From the NCBI GenBank assembly GCA_003223245.1, contig QHYI01000115.1, forward strand, positions 38,666 through 102,665: 64,000 nt of DNA, given 5' to 3'. The stretch comes from Acidobacteriota bacterium (lineage in GTDB: Bacteria > Acidobacteriota > Terriglobia > Acidiferrales > UBA7541). The notes beneath the pieces are model-generated. The model saw only the letters and a list, made by a program, of their open reading frames with translations. It was not told the DNA's origin and searched no databases. Within the stretch, counting starts at the first letter, position 1. Every line of letters begins with the position of its first letter. A program made the position numbers and the translations under genes. Below are positions 33,816 through 44,429 of this stretch, piece after piece.

Positions 33816-35422
33816 TGTCTGCAAGCCGCGGGCTGTTGCTGGTTGCTTCGGAAGCCGGGGCGACAATACCGGACTGGCTGCGGTTGATCATTGCGGCTGT
33901 GTCGGGCGCTGCGCTTTCCCTTTCCTTCACCGGGTTGTACCTCAGCATTTATTCCTGGATTTGTGTGGGTGTTCTTCTGCTGGCAGTGTTTGGCGCGAGC
34001 TCCCGCATGGCGTTCGCGTGCGGATTCCTACACGCGCTGCTGTTTGTGGTGACGTCCGTGTCTTGGATTGCAACTGTGCTAAGCGTTCACGGCGGTTTGT
34101 CTCTCGCGGGCGGCTGGGGCGTTTTGCTTTTGATCGCTGCGGCCTGGGGAGTTCTTGTTGGTGGTTTCGCGCTCATCGTGCATCGCATTTCGCTCCGCAG
34201 CGTGGAGCTGGCGTGTATTGCGGCTCCCTTCGTTTGGGTTACCTTCGAGTTCGTCCGCGCGCATCTTCCGGAAATCAGCTTCCCATGGAATCTGCTGGGC
34301 TATCCGGCAGCCTCGAATCTCGGCTTGCTGCAAGTGGCCACGCTCACTGGAATCTACGGATTATCCTTTCTCGTGGCGGCATTCGACGCGCTGCTGGCGT
34401 GGGTGGTCGCATCGAAAAGAATGGACCTGCAACGGCGAACCGGAGCCGTCGCGGCTGCGGCTGCCGTTCTTCTGATGGCGATGGGGGTTGGACCGCGGTT
34501 TGTGCCGCAAGCCGAGGCTCACCATTTTGCGCGCGCCGTGCAGCTCAATTTCCCCGAAGTTCCCGAGTATCCCTCGGACTGGTTCGCACAGAACACACCG
34601 CAGCTCGAAGAAGCCCAAAAATTGAGCCTCGCGCCCAGCAAAGAGAAGCCCGACGTGTTGGTCTGGCCGGAAGCGCCCGCGCCGTTTTCATTTGAGGACC
34701 CTCAGTTCGCAAAACTGGCGTCGAGCCTGGCCATTCGCTTTGGCCATCCTTTTCTTGCAGGAGCCATTGAATGGAAGACCCCCGTGGATCCCGCAGACAA
34801 AGTTCCCCCTGGGCGATTGGTGCCATATAACAGCGCGATCCTCCTTGACGCGCAAGGACAGCGCGTTTTTGTTTACGACAAGGTTCATCTTGTTCCCTTC
34901 GGCGAATATGAGCCCTTTCCGCTGATTCATAAAGTGGTGACAAGCGTGTCGGAAGAGGTGGGCGGCTTCCACAAAGGCAACAAGTATGCTGTCGGCCCTT
35001 TGCCGGGCGGGCACACGTTCGGCGTATTCATCTGCTACGAAGCGATTTATCCCGGCGAAGTGCGGCGCTTCGCCGCTAATGGCGCACAGCTGCTGGTGAA
35101 CATTTCGAACGATGGCTGGTTCGGCCACTCCGCCGCCGCCGAACAGCACTTGCATATGGTTCGTGTGCGCGCCGTAGAGAATCGCCGGTGGATCGTGCGC
35201 TCGACCAACAGCGGCTATACCGTATCGGTCGATCCTTACGGCCGCATCACCGAGCCGCTTCCGCCTTATGTGCGCGCGCAAACCGATTTGCCCTATGACT
35301 TTCGCACCGATAAGACGGTCTACACTCGTTTCGGAAACTGGTTCGCTTGGCTGTGCGTCATTGTTTCCGTTATTCTGTTAGTGGTCTCCTTGAAGCCGGA
35401 AAGCAAGGAAGTGATCGGGTAG
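33815..35422 (+). CDS. lnt: Apolipoprotein N-acyltransferase
   Basis: A 535-residue inner-membrane enzyme that adds the third acyl chain to lipoproteins. Seven or eight N-terminal helices are followed by a periplasmic nitrilase domain with the triad E286 (VWPEAP), K356 (VYDKVHLVPFGEYEPF) and C407 (FICYEA), and a final helix near the end. The start overlaps the SPOR stop (TGATG). A strong palindrome after the stop (35428-35448) probably ends the transcript before prfB. Confidence 0.96.
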   Translation: MSASRGLLLVASEAGATIPDWLRLIIAAVSGAALSLSFTGLYLSIYSWICVGVLLLAVFGASSRMAFACGFLHALLFVVTSVSWIATVLSVHGGLSLAGGWGVLLLIAAAWGVLVGGFALIVHRISLRSVELACIAAPFVWVTFEFVRAHLPEISFPWNLLGYPAASNLGLLQVATLTGIYGLSFLVAAFDALLAWVVASKRMDLQRRTGAVAAAAAVLLMAMGVGPRFVPQAEAHHFARAVQLNFPEVPEYPSDWFAQNTPQLEEAQKLSLAPSKEKPDVLVWPEAPAPFSFEDPQFAKLASSLAIRFGHPFLAGAIEWKTPVDPADKVPPGRLVPYNSAILLDAQGQRVFVYDKVHLVPFGEYEPFPLIHKVVTSVSEEVGGFHKGNKYAVGPLPGGHTFGVFICYEAIYPGEVRRFAANGAQLLVNISNDGWFGHSAAAEQHLHMVRVRAVENRRWIVRSTNSGYTVSVDPYGRITEPLPPYVRAQTDLPYDFRTDKTVYTRFGNWFAWLCVIVSVILLVVSLKPESKEVIG

Positions 35423-35427
35423 CGGCG

Positions 35428-35452
35428 GCCTGCCTGCCGCAGGCAGGCTTTA
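35428..35452 (+). terminator. Palindromic hairpin after lnt
   Basis: GCCTGCCTG (35428-35436) and CAGGCAGGC (35440-35448) pair perfectly around CCG and are followed by TTTAT. It separates the lnt chain from prfB. Confidence 0.6.
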
Positions 35453-35498
35453 TCCCGCCGGTTTGAGCGAGCAAACAAAGCCAGGTAGAAAGATACAC

Positions 35499-36657
<1,159 letters not shown>

Positions 36658-36831
36658 GCGGCTCTGGCGGTTGGCGAGTTCCCCCGTTCCTGGAGTGTGA
36701 TCAGGGAGAATAGGCCCCAGCCGGCAGTTTCTGTAAATGCGCATTCTAAAAGGCTTACGGACGCAGTGCTTGGCAATGCAGATTCTGAAGGGTTTCGTCC
36801 TTTCATCGTGACAACGTCTTGGGGAAAAACG

Positions 36832-37784
36832 TCATTTGAAAAAAGGCACGCGAAACTGCTGGGTGATCCCAAAACTGATCTGGCGACGAACGGGAATGTA
36901 GTAAGGTGCGTTTGGGTTGGCCACGTCCCATTCCATCCCAACCCAGATATGCATTCCGGGACGTACGCCTACATAAGTCGCGGCTCCGGCGAGCAATACG
37001 TCTCCACCGCTTCCGAACTGACGAACTCCTCGAATGCGGTCATCCTGGGCGTGCTGCCAATCTAGAACTGGTGCAATGAACCACTCGCGTGCGCCATCCT
37101 CGGACTCATAAAGAGGCTAGGAAAGCGAGGAGCGCGATTCGAGGCGGCTGCCGAGGCGGGTTGCCTGCGTTCCCTGCGAGCGCAGGAGAGCATTGAAACT
37201 CTCATCGGCGACAAGGCGCTTGACGTTGAACAGGCCCGTGTAGGTCCAATTTGCTGCAGCAAGGAGGTCCGTGGAGCCTGAGCCGGGTTGCAGGCTTGCT
37301 GGCAGCGGCGCTCGGTTTGCACCCGTCAGGTTTGTGCGGCCAGTAGGGATTTTGGGCCCGATTGTGAAGGACGCTTGCGTGGTTCCTCGCAGTGAATCTC
37401 GCCGATAGAATCTGTATTTGATGAGCAGCATGGCATCGCCAAGGTCTGTTCCGGCGATGGTTGGCGCGCCCAGCTGTTGAAAATGATTGGTCATAGCCGG
37501 AACCGTGACGGTCAAATCAGAATTGCGACGGAAGCCCCACGTGAAGTTGAAGGCGCCCATGCGAAAGAGTGGGACGAGCGGTGACGGGAATTCCGCCCGG
37601 GGTGACTGGCGTCAGGCCTCGAGTTGTAAAATCGGAGTTGTAGGAAAGGAGTCCCCCGCCGGGAGAAAGGGGCGGTCTCGGGAGCGACCCCTTGCCCTCG
37701 CGCGGAGGGAACAAGGCAGGGCGCAACGAGTAGTAAGCCGGTTACAACGGATCTTCGAAAATAGTTCCAGGATCGTGCTTGCAT
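36832..37784 (-). pseudogene. Outer-membrane transporter-like protein, frameshifted and interrupted
   Basis: Pieces of one exported beta-barrel protein can be read in three frames. A signal peptide starts at 37784 (FRRSVVTGLLLVAPCLVPSA); SYNSDFTTRGLTPVTPGG follows in the 37726 frame; MGAFNFTWGFRRNSDLTVTV to FNALLRSQGTQATRLG follows in the 37560 frame. That frame hits TAG at 37117-37119, after which the same frame continues as a good protein (EWFIAPVLDWQHAQDD, GGDVLLAGAATYVGVRPGMH) to TGA at 36832, ending QQFRVPFFK with a barrel-like terminus. Two frameshifts and one stop show a dead gene. The fold resembles the phenol-degradation MetA-type/metal-tolerance transporter family. Confidence 0.78.
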
Positions 37785-37844
37785 AAGTCATCTTCCAGCA
37801 AAAAGTGAGACGCCCAAGCACACGTCGCCTAATGTTGAGGAGGA

Positions 37845-38192
37845 TTAGATTCTTAGTGCTCCCGGATTTGGCGGAGAAGTCGGAGGGGCGTGGGAACCTG
37901 CGACAGTCAACGGGCCGATTCCGGGCACCACAAGAAGGCGACTATGCGCAGGCAAGTCTGCAACAGCCGCTCGAAGTGGGACTGGCGGCACGGCGGCTGT
38001 CTTCAGGAAAGGAGCGTGCATCGTTGGCATGGTCTTGGAACAGTCCTGGCCGTAATGCCCGTGGGATGAACAGGGCATTGAACCGCAGCAATGCGTGGCC
38101 TGTTCGGGCGTTGTCATAAGGTTGCAGTCGGAGGCGTAGGCGGCCAGCAATAACGCCACAGCTCCAAACAGAATTGCCTTTGTGGACCTCAC
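37845..38192 (-). CDS. Small exported Cys/His/Met-rich protein
   Basis: About 116 residues with a signal-like helix (AILFGAVALLLAAYASDC; the Cys could be a lipoprotein site but the context is poor) followed by a metal-ligand-rich stretch (CCGSMPCSSHGHYGQDCSK, TMPTMHAPF) and a proline-rich tail. The composition suggests copper or another soft metal, by analogy only. The start is uncertain: GTG 38192 was taken; TTG 38228 gives 12 more residues. The downstream gene on the same strand is the dead transporter, so this may be a leftover of a metal-handling operon. Confidence 0.5.
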   Translation of the reverse strand: MRSTKAILFGAVALLLAAYASDCNLMTTPEQATHCCGSMPCSSHGHYGQDCSKTMPTMHAPFLKTAAVPPVPLRAAVADLPAHSRLLVVPGIGPLTVAGSHAPPTSPPNPGALRI

Positions 38193-38223
38193 GGACACAG
38201 AATCAAACGCCTCGACAGGTGGC

Positions 38224-38313
38224 GTCAAAGGAGGTGATCACCGCCAATCGACGGCCTACGGGGGCGGGAGGCAGCGTCAAGCAGGTGATCACCTCCAATC
38301 GACCTCCTACGGG
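38224..38313. repeat. Two tandem copies of a ~40-bp unit centred on GGTGATCACC
   Basis: Unit one starts GTCAAAGGAGGTGATCACC at 38224, unit two GTCAAGCAGGTGATCACC at 38276. Both continue with (G/T)CCAATCGAC and CCTACGGG. Each holds the perfect 10-bp palindrome GGTGATCACC (38233-38242 and 38284-38293), exactly 51 bp apart, close to five helical turns. Only two copies exist, so this is not a CRISPR array. A dimeric repressor site is one reading. Confidence 0.7.
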
Positions 38314-38424
38314 AAGCTGAAAACTGGAAATTGGGTTCCTTTCGGAGAAGGGCGGCAAGGAAGATGCCGTTCGGGGGCGGAGAAGGCCGTTCGCCGCAGG
38401 CTCGAGGCATTTTGATTCCCTGCG

Positions 38425-38454
38425 TTGACGTGGCGCGCGGGCGGATGGTAAGTT
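38425..38454 (+). promoter_or_regulatory. metK: Putative promoter of metK
   Basis: TTGACG (38425-38430) and TAAGTT (38449-38454) are separated by 18 bp. Transcription from here would give a leader of about 210 nucleotides before the TTG start at 38673. Confidence 0.45.
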
Positions 38455-38490
38455 GAGAGGGTTGCGAGCAAGACCAATTCGTCTCGAAGT

Positions 38491-38641
38491 GTGCGGGGCA
38501 ACCCGCGCGACAAGTCAACAACTGCCGTTCCAACAAAACCGGACAAAATGAGCGCAGCGTGGCCACATGCAACCCGGCTCCTGTTGACGCCGCAGCGGAC
38601 CAGCGTTAGCGCTGCATATGTGCACGCGGCCATTTTGTTGG
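38491..38641 (+). promoter_or_regulatory. metK: Predicted structured 5' leader of metK
   Basis: GTGCGGG/CCCGCGC forms a 7-bp stem (one G-U pair) closed by a GCAA tetraloop (38491-38508). CCAACAAAA (38530-38538) is exactly complementary to TTTTGTTGG (38633-38641), making a long-range stem that ends 20 bases before the AAGGAG ribosome site. Inside it, CGCT at 38610-38613 can pair either with the local AGCG at 38602 or, extended to CGCTGC, with GCAGCG at 38554. I do not recognise a known SAM or SAH riboswitch consensus. Confidence 0.38.
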
Positions 38642-38672
38642 GATAAGCTGGAGACAGCATAAGGAGATAGTT

Positions 38673-39863
38673 TTGAACGAACCCTTACGAAATTTTTTGT
38701 TTACGTCGGAGTCCGTGACGGAAGGCCATCCCGACAAGATCGCGGACCAGATTTCTGACGCGGTGCTCGATGAAGTGATTCGGCAGGACCCCCTCGGGCG
38801 CGTGGCGTGCGAGACGCTGGTCACCACGGGACTGGCGGTGGTGGCGGGGGAAATCACCACGACCGCGCACGTGAATTATGACGAACTGGTACGCGAAACG
38901 ATTCGAGGCGTGGGCTACGACCGCGCGAAGTACGGCTTTGATTGTGACACCTGCGCCATCATGTGCACAGTAAAGCGGCAGTCGCCGGACATTGCCATGG
39001 GCGTGGACACCGGCGGCGCGGGCGATCAGGGGCTGATGTTTGGCTTCGCCTGTGATGAGACCGATGAATTGATGCCCATGCCCATTCAACTGGCCCACCG
39101 CTTGACGCAACGCCTCTCGGAAGTTCGCAAGGCCAAGATCGTGGATTTCCTTCGGCCTGACGGAAAATCCCAAGTTACCGTGGAGTACCGCAACGGGCGC
39201 CCGGCGCGCGTGGACTGCGTGGTCGTTTCGACGCAGCACAGCGAGAAAGTGGCGAACCACGAGTTGCAAGCCGCGGTGATGGAGCACGTGATCCGGCCGA
39301 TCATTCCTGCGAGAATGCTGGACGCGAGAACGAAGTATCACATCAACCCGACCGGACGGTTTGTGATCGGCGGACCAATGGGCGACGCGGGTCTGACCGG
39401 GCGGAAGATTATTGTGGATACTTATGGCGGCTACAGCCGGCACGGCGGCGGCGCGTTCTCGGGGAAGGATCCGTCGAAGGTGGACCGCTCGGCGTGTTAT
39501 ATGGCGCGCTACATCGCGAAGAATATTGTGGCTGCGGGGTTGGCGAGCAAGGCGGAAGTGCAGTTGGCGTACGCGATTGGCGTGGCCGAACCGGTGTCGG
39601 TGATGGCCGAAACGTTTGGGACGGCGATCATTCCGGAAGAGAAAATCACCGAACTGATCCGCGAGTTTTTCAAACTGACGCCGAAGGGCATTATCGAGAC
39701 GCTGGATTTGCGGCGGCCGGTCTATAAGGCAACGGCGGCGTATGGGCACTTCGGGCGCAGCGGGCCCGGATTCACCTGGGAACGCACGGACCGCGCGGAT
39801 GCGCTGCGCAAAGCTGCGGGGCTGAATACGGCGGCGACAGCCGAGGTGGGAGCACGGCGGTAG
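38673..39863 (+). CDS. metK: S-adenosylmethionine synthetase
   Basis: A 396-residue cytosolic enzyme making SAM from methionine and ATP. Landmarks: [10 protein letters not shown] (13-22), the ATP-binding [12 protein letters not shown], and the phosphate loop [20 protein letters not shown] 38673 is the start, preceded by AAGGAGATAGTT; no ATG lies in a suitable place. Only 174 bp separate it from ahcY on the same strand, so the synthesis and salvage steps of the methyl cycle are side by side. The long, structured upstream region suggests regulated expression. Confidence 0.97.
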   Translation: MNEPLRNFLFTSESVTEGHPDKIADQISDAVLDEVIRQDPLGRVACETLVTTGLAVVAGEITTTAHVNYDELVRETIRGVGYDRAKYGFDCDTCAIMCTVKRQSPDIAMGVDTGGAGDQGLMFGFACDETDELMPMPIQLAHRLTQRLSEVRKAKIVDFLRPDGKSQVTVEYRNGRPARVDCVVVSTQHSEKVANHELQAAVMEHVIRPIIPARMLDARTKYHINPTGRFVIGGPMGDAGLTGRKIIVDTYGGYSRHGGGAFSGKDPSKVDRSACYMARYIAKNIVAAGLASKAEVQLAYAIGVAEPVSVMAETFGTAIIPEEKITELIREFFKLTPKGIIETLDLRRPVYKATAAYGHFGRSGPGFTWERTDRADALRKAAGLNTAATAEVGARR

Positions 39864-39980
39864 GAAGAGGGTCGCCGTTGACCATCGGCCGTTTGCAGGA
39901 AAGAAAACCGCAAGGGACAAGTGCGAAGCGGCGAAAAATAGCGGGAACTCAAGAGCGGCAGTTTTCACGTTTACTGGTAG

Positions 39981-41312
<1,332 letters not shown>

Positions 41313-41397
41313 GCAGAGCGGGCCGTGGCATTGTTTAAACGGTGCCGCGGTGCCGCGCGGCAAATCAGATTTCATTTGCAAACATGGTATCTTCTTA

Positions 41398-41434
41398 GGG
41401 GCGTTCCGACGGAGTCGGGACGCCCCAGGTTTTT
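41398..41434 (+). terminator. Intrinsic terminator or attenuator between ahcY and tldD
   Basis: GGGGCGTTCCGAC (41398-41410) pairs with GTCGGGACGCCCC (41414-41426) over 13 bp including one G-U, with a GGA loop, followed by AGG and TTTTT (41430-41434). It ends 28 bp before the tldD ATG, so it either ends the metK-ahcY transcript or attenuates entry into tldD-tldE. Confidence 0.85.
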
Positions 41435-41462
41435 GGCGAGCGTGTCCTTTTCAACAGAACTC

Positions 41463-42923
41463 ATGTGGGATCTTTGCACCTACGCATTGGAAACGGCGAA
41501 GTTGCGCGGCGCTTCGTATGGCGACGTGCGATTGATGCATTTGCGGCAGCGCGACTTGACCACGAAGAATGGGCAGGTTGGCACGCTGGCGCAGGGCGAA
41601 TCCATCGGCATCGGCGTTCGCGTGCTGGCGAATGGCACGTGGGGGTTTGCTTCTACGGACCGGCTGACGCGCGAAGGTGTTGCGGCGTGCGCGGCGCAGG
41701 CGGTGTCCATCGCGAAGGCATCAGCGCTCGCGAAACGCAGCAATGTGGTGCTCGCGCCAGAAAATGCTTACGTAGATAGCTGGCAGAGCCCTTTCCGAAA
41801 AGATCCCTTCGAGATTCCGGTGGAGACGCAACTCGCGCTGCTGCTCGCCGCCGACGGCGAGATGCGCAAAGTCAAGGGCGTCACGCTGACGGAAACGAGC
41901 ATGCAGTTTCGGAAGATCGATTCGTGGTTTGCGTCGAGCATCGGTTCGCGGATTCACCAGCGCAAAGTGATTTCGGGATGCGGAATCGGAGCCACTTCGT
42001 TCCAGGGCGACGAAATTCAAAAGCGGTCGTATCCGAACAGTTTTGGCGGGCAGCACGCGCTGGAAGGCTACGAATTGGTGGAGTCGCTGGACTTGATGAA
42101 GCATGCGCCGGTGATTGCGGACGAGGCGGCTGCGCTCCATGCGGCCGAGCAATGCCCAGAGAAATTCGGCACGCTGATTCTTGCAGGAAACCAACTGGGG
42201 TTGCAGATTCACGAGTCCATTGGTCACCCGATCGAATTGGATCGCGTGCTCGGACAGGAAGCAAATTTCGCGGGCACGAGTTTTCTGACGCTCGACCAGT
42301 TGAACAAGTTGAAATATGCGTCGAGCATCGTGAACGTCGTGGCGGACGCGCGGCTGGACCATGGGCGCGGGCTCGGTACCTTTGCTTACGACGATGAAGG
42401 TGTTCCCGCGCAGTGCACGGACATCATCAAGGACGGAACATTCCGCGGATATCTGTCGAACCGCGAGACCGCTCGCCTCATTGGGCTCGAGCGCTCGTCG
42501 GGAACGATGCGCACGGAAAGCTGGAACCGTCTGCCGATTATTCGCATGACCAACGTAAGCCTGGTGCCCGGCACGTGGGACTATGACGATCTCCTTGCCG
42601 ATACGGCGGACGGAATTTTGATGGACACGAACCGGTCGTGGTCCATCGACGACCGGAGATACCAGTTCCAGTTTTCGACGGAAATCGGTTGGGAGATCAA
42701 CGGCGGAAAGAAAGTGCGGATGCTGAAAAATCCCAGCTACAGCGGAATCACCACAGAGTTCTGGAATTCGTGCGACGCGATTTGCAAGTTCGACTACTGG
42801 ACGCTGTGGGGCACGCCGAATTGCGGCAAGGGACAGCCGATGCAGACCATGGGAACAGGGCATGGCGCGGCTCCGGCGCGGTTTCGCAAGGTGAGGATTG
42901 GAACGGCTTTTTCAAAGCAATGA
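41463..42923 (+). CDS. tldD: TldD-type metalloprotease subunit
   Basis: A 486-residue soluble protein, the catalytic partner of TldE. The zinc motif H250-E-S-I-G-H255 is intact, and the C-terminal GLRxxGTFxYDD-like stretch (GRGLGTFAYDDEGVP) and GWEINGGKKVRML are conserved. TldD/E degrades unfolded peptides and matures some RiPPs; no RiPP precursor is seen nearby. ATG 41463 begins homology; a GTG at 41442 is possible. The stop overlaps the tldE ATG by four bases. Confidence 0.94.
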   Translation: MWDLCTYALETAKLRGASYGDVRLMHLRQRDLTTKNGQVGTLAQGESIGIGVRVLANGTWGFASTDRLTREGVAACAAQAVSIAKASALAKRSNVVLAPENAYVDSWQSPFRKDPFEIPVETQLALLLAADGEMRKVKGVTLTETSMQFRKIDSWFASSIGSRIHQRKVISGCGIGATSFQGDEIQKRSYPNSFGGQHALEGYELVESLDLMKHAPVIADEAAALHAAEQCPEKFGTLILAGNQLGLQIHESIGHPIELDRVLGQEANFAGTSFLTLDQLNKLKYASSIVNVVADARLDHGRGLGTFAYDDEGVPAQCTDIIKDGTFRGYLSNRETARLIGLERSSGTMRTESWNRLPIIRMTNVSLVPGTWDYDDLLADTADGILMDTNRSWSIDDRRYQFQFSTEIGWEINGGKKVRMLKNPSYSGITTEFWNSCDAICKFDYWTLWGTPNCGKGQPMQTMGTGHGAAPARFRKVRIGTAFSKQ

Positions 42924-44323
42924 CTATCGCACCCGGCGCGAGAGGAAAAATCGGCAGAAAGAAGGCTGAGCACGCGGAGCTGCTGGCGCCGCGTGAGCTG
43001 CGAGGCATCATCGAAACCGTTTTGCGGCTGGCGAAGTCCACGGGCGTCGCGGAAACGGAAGTCCACGTGGATGAAGTTGCCGATGCGCTGACGCGCTTTG
43101 CGAACAACGCCATTCATCAGAACGTTTTCGAGCGTGTGGTGACAGTTTCGATTCGCACGGTGAATGGCGGGCGCACGGCGCGAGCCACGACGAACCGGCT
43201 GGATGAGGATTCGCTGCTCGCGACGATTGAGGCTTCGCTCTCGCTGGCGCACAGCGAGCCGCGCGATCCGCGGCTGCTGCCGATGCCGGGGAAGCAGCGC
43301 TATCGCCCGGTGAACCGGTTCGTCCAGGCGACGGCTGCGCTCACTCCGGAAGATCGAGCGCGGGCCGTTCGGCTGGCGTGCGATCTTGCGGCCAAGAAAG
43401 GACAAGTGGCGGCAGGAATTTTTTCGAGCGGGCAAAGCCAGACGGCGGTGGGGAATTCACGCGGCTTATTCGCGACTTACTGCGAAACGCATTCGCAATT
43501 TTCCATTACGATGCAGGAAGATCCAGCGGCGAGTTGGGCCAAAGCGGATTTCGCGGACGTCCGGGAAATTCATCCGCAGAAATTGGCGGAAAGAGCCAGC
43601 GAAAAAGCTCACCTTGCGGTTAAAACGCAAGAGCTGGCGCCAGGCCGGTACACGGTGATTTTGGAACCGGCAGCGGTCCTCGATCTGGTGGGATTCCTAT
43701 TTTACGACTTTGCGGCGACCGCGGTGCAGGACAAACGCTCTTGCCTGAACAACCGCATGGGCAAGCAGCTTTTCGGAAAGAACATCAGCATCCGCGATGA
43801 TGTTTTTCACCCGCTGCAAAAGGGCGCGCCGTTTGATGGCGAGGGCATGCCTCGCCAGAAAGTGCTGCTCGTGGACTGCGGGGTCCCCAAGAACCTGGTG
43901 TATTCGCGGGCGTCAGCTAAGACGGCGCGTCGAAAGCCAACCGGGCATGGGTTCGCGCTGCCGAACGAATACGGCGAAGCGCCGATGAACCTGGTCTTTA
44001 GCGGCGGGGATTCTTCGGTAGAGAAGATGCTTGCTTCGACCGACCGGGGCTTGCTGGTCACGCGGCTGTGGTACATCCGCGAAGTGGATCCCTACGAAAA
44101 GGTCATGACCGGGATGACCCGCGACGGCCTGTTTCTTGTTGAAAATGGGACAGTTACGGGCGCCGTGAAGAACTTCCGCTTCAACCAGTCGCTCATCGAA
44201 ATGCTGAAAAAGGTAGAACTCATGAGTCCTGCTGTTCGTGCCACAGGAGAAGAGTCGTTTGAAATGGTGGTGCCAGCGATGATGGTTCGGGACTTCCATT
44301 TCTCCGAAGTCACGAAATTTTAA
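42920..44323 (+). CDS. tldE: TldE/PmbA-type protease subunit
   Basis: A 467-residue partner of TldD with the same fold but no HExxxH, as expected. It has the substrate-channel segment AGIFSSGQSQTAVGNSRG and the C-terminal FSGGDSSVEKMLAST and RFNQSLIEMLKKVE. The ATG overlaps the tldD stop (ATGA), so the two subunits are made in balance. The first ~25 residues are basic and longer than usual. Confidence 0.93.
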   Translation: MTIAPGARGKIGRKKAEHAELLAPRELRGIIETVLRLAKSTGVAETEVHVDEVADALTRFANNAIHQNVFERVVTVSIRTVNGGRTARATTNRLDEDSLLATIEASLSLAHSEPRDPRLLPMPGKQRYRPVNRFVQATAALTPEDRARAVRLACDLAAKKGQVAAGIFSSGQSQTAVGNSRGLFATYCETHSQFSITMQEDPAASWAKADFADVREIHPQKLAERASEKAHLAVKTQELAPGRYTVILEPAAVLDLVGFLFYDFAATAVQDKRSCLNNRMGKQLFGKNISIRDDVFHPLQKGAPFDGEGMPRQKVLLVDCGVPKNLVYSRASAKTARRKPTGHGFALPNEYGEAPMNLVFSGGDSSVEKMLASTDRGLLVTRLWYIREVDPYEKVMTGMTRDGLFLVENGTVTGAVKNFRFNQSLIEMLKKVELMSPAVRATGEESFEMVVPAMMVRDFHFSEVTKF

Positions 44324-44429
44324 CAAACCAACCCCGCACAGAGTTTGCTGTTCCCCCCTTCAAGAAATCAATTTGGCGAATCGAAATTCTGCGTTTTACA
44401 GAAATGGCCTCGCTGTTCGATAAAAGGAT

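Larger units (their letters stand above)
38193..38672. other. Long metK upstream region with repeats and structured leader
   Basis: No gene is supported in these 480 bp; minus-strand frames crossing it (for example 38307-38660) are unconvincing. It holds the duplicated palindrome (38224-38313), a likely promoter (38425-38454) and a predicted structured leader (38491-38641). Confidence 0.6.

Noticed and set aside
38224..38313. Tandem repeat considered as a minimal CRISPR array
   Set aside because: Only two copies, drifted flanks, a palindrome core of 10 bp and no cas gene in the window.
38491..38672. Known SAM or SAH riboswitch upstream of metK
   Set aside because: I compared by eye with the SAM-I, SAM-II and SAH consensus features I remember and found no match; kept only as a structured-leader candidate.
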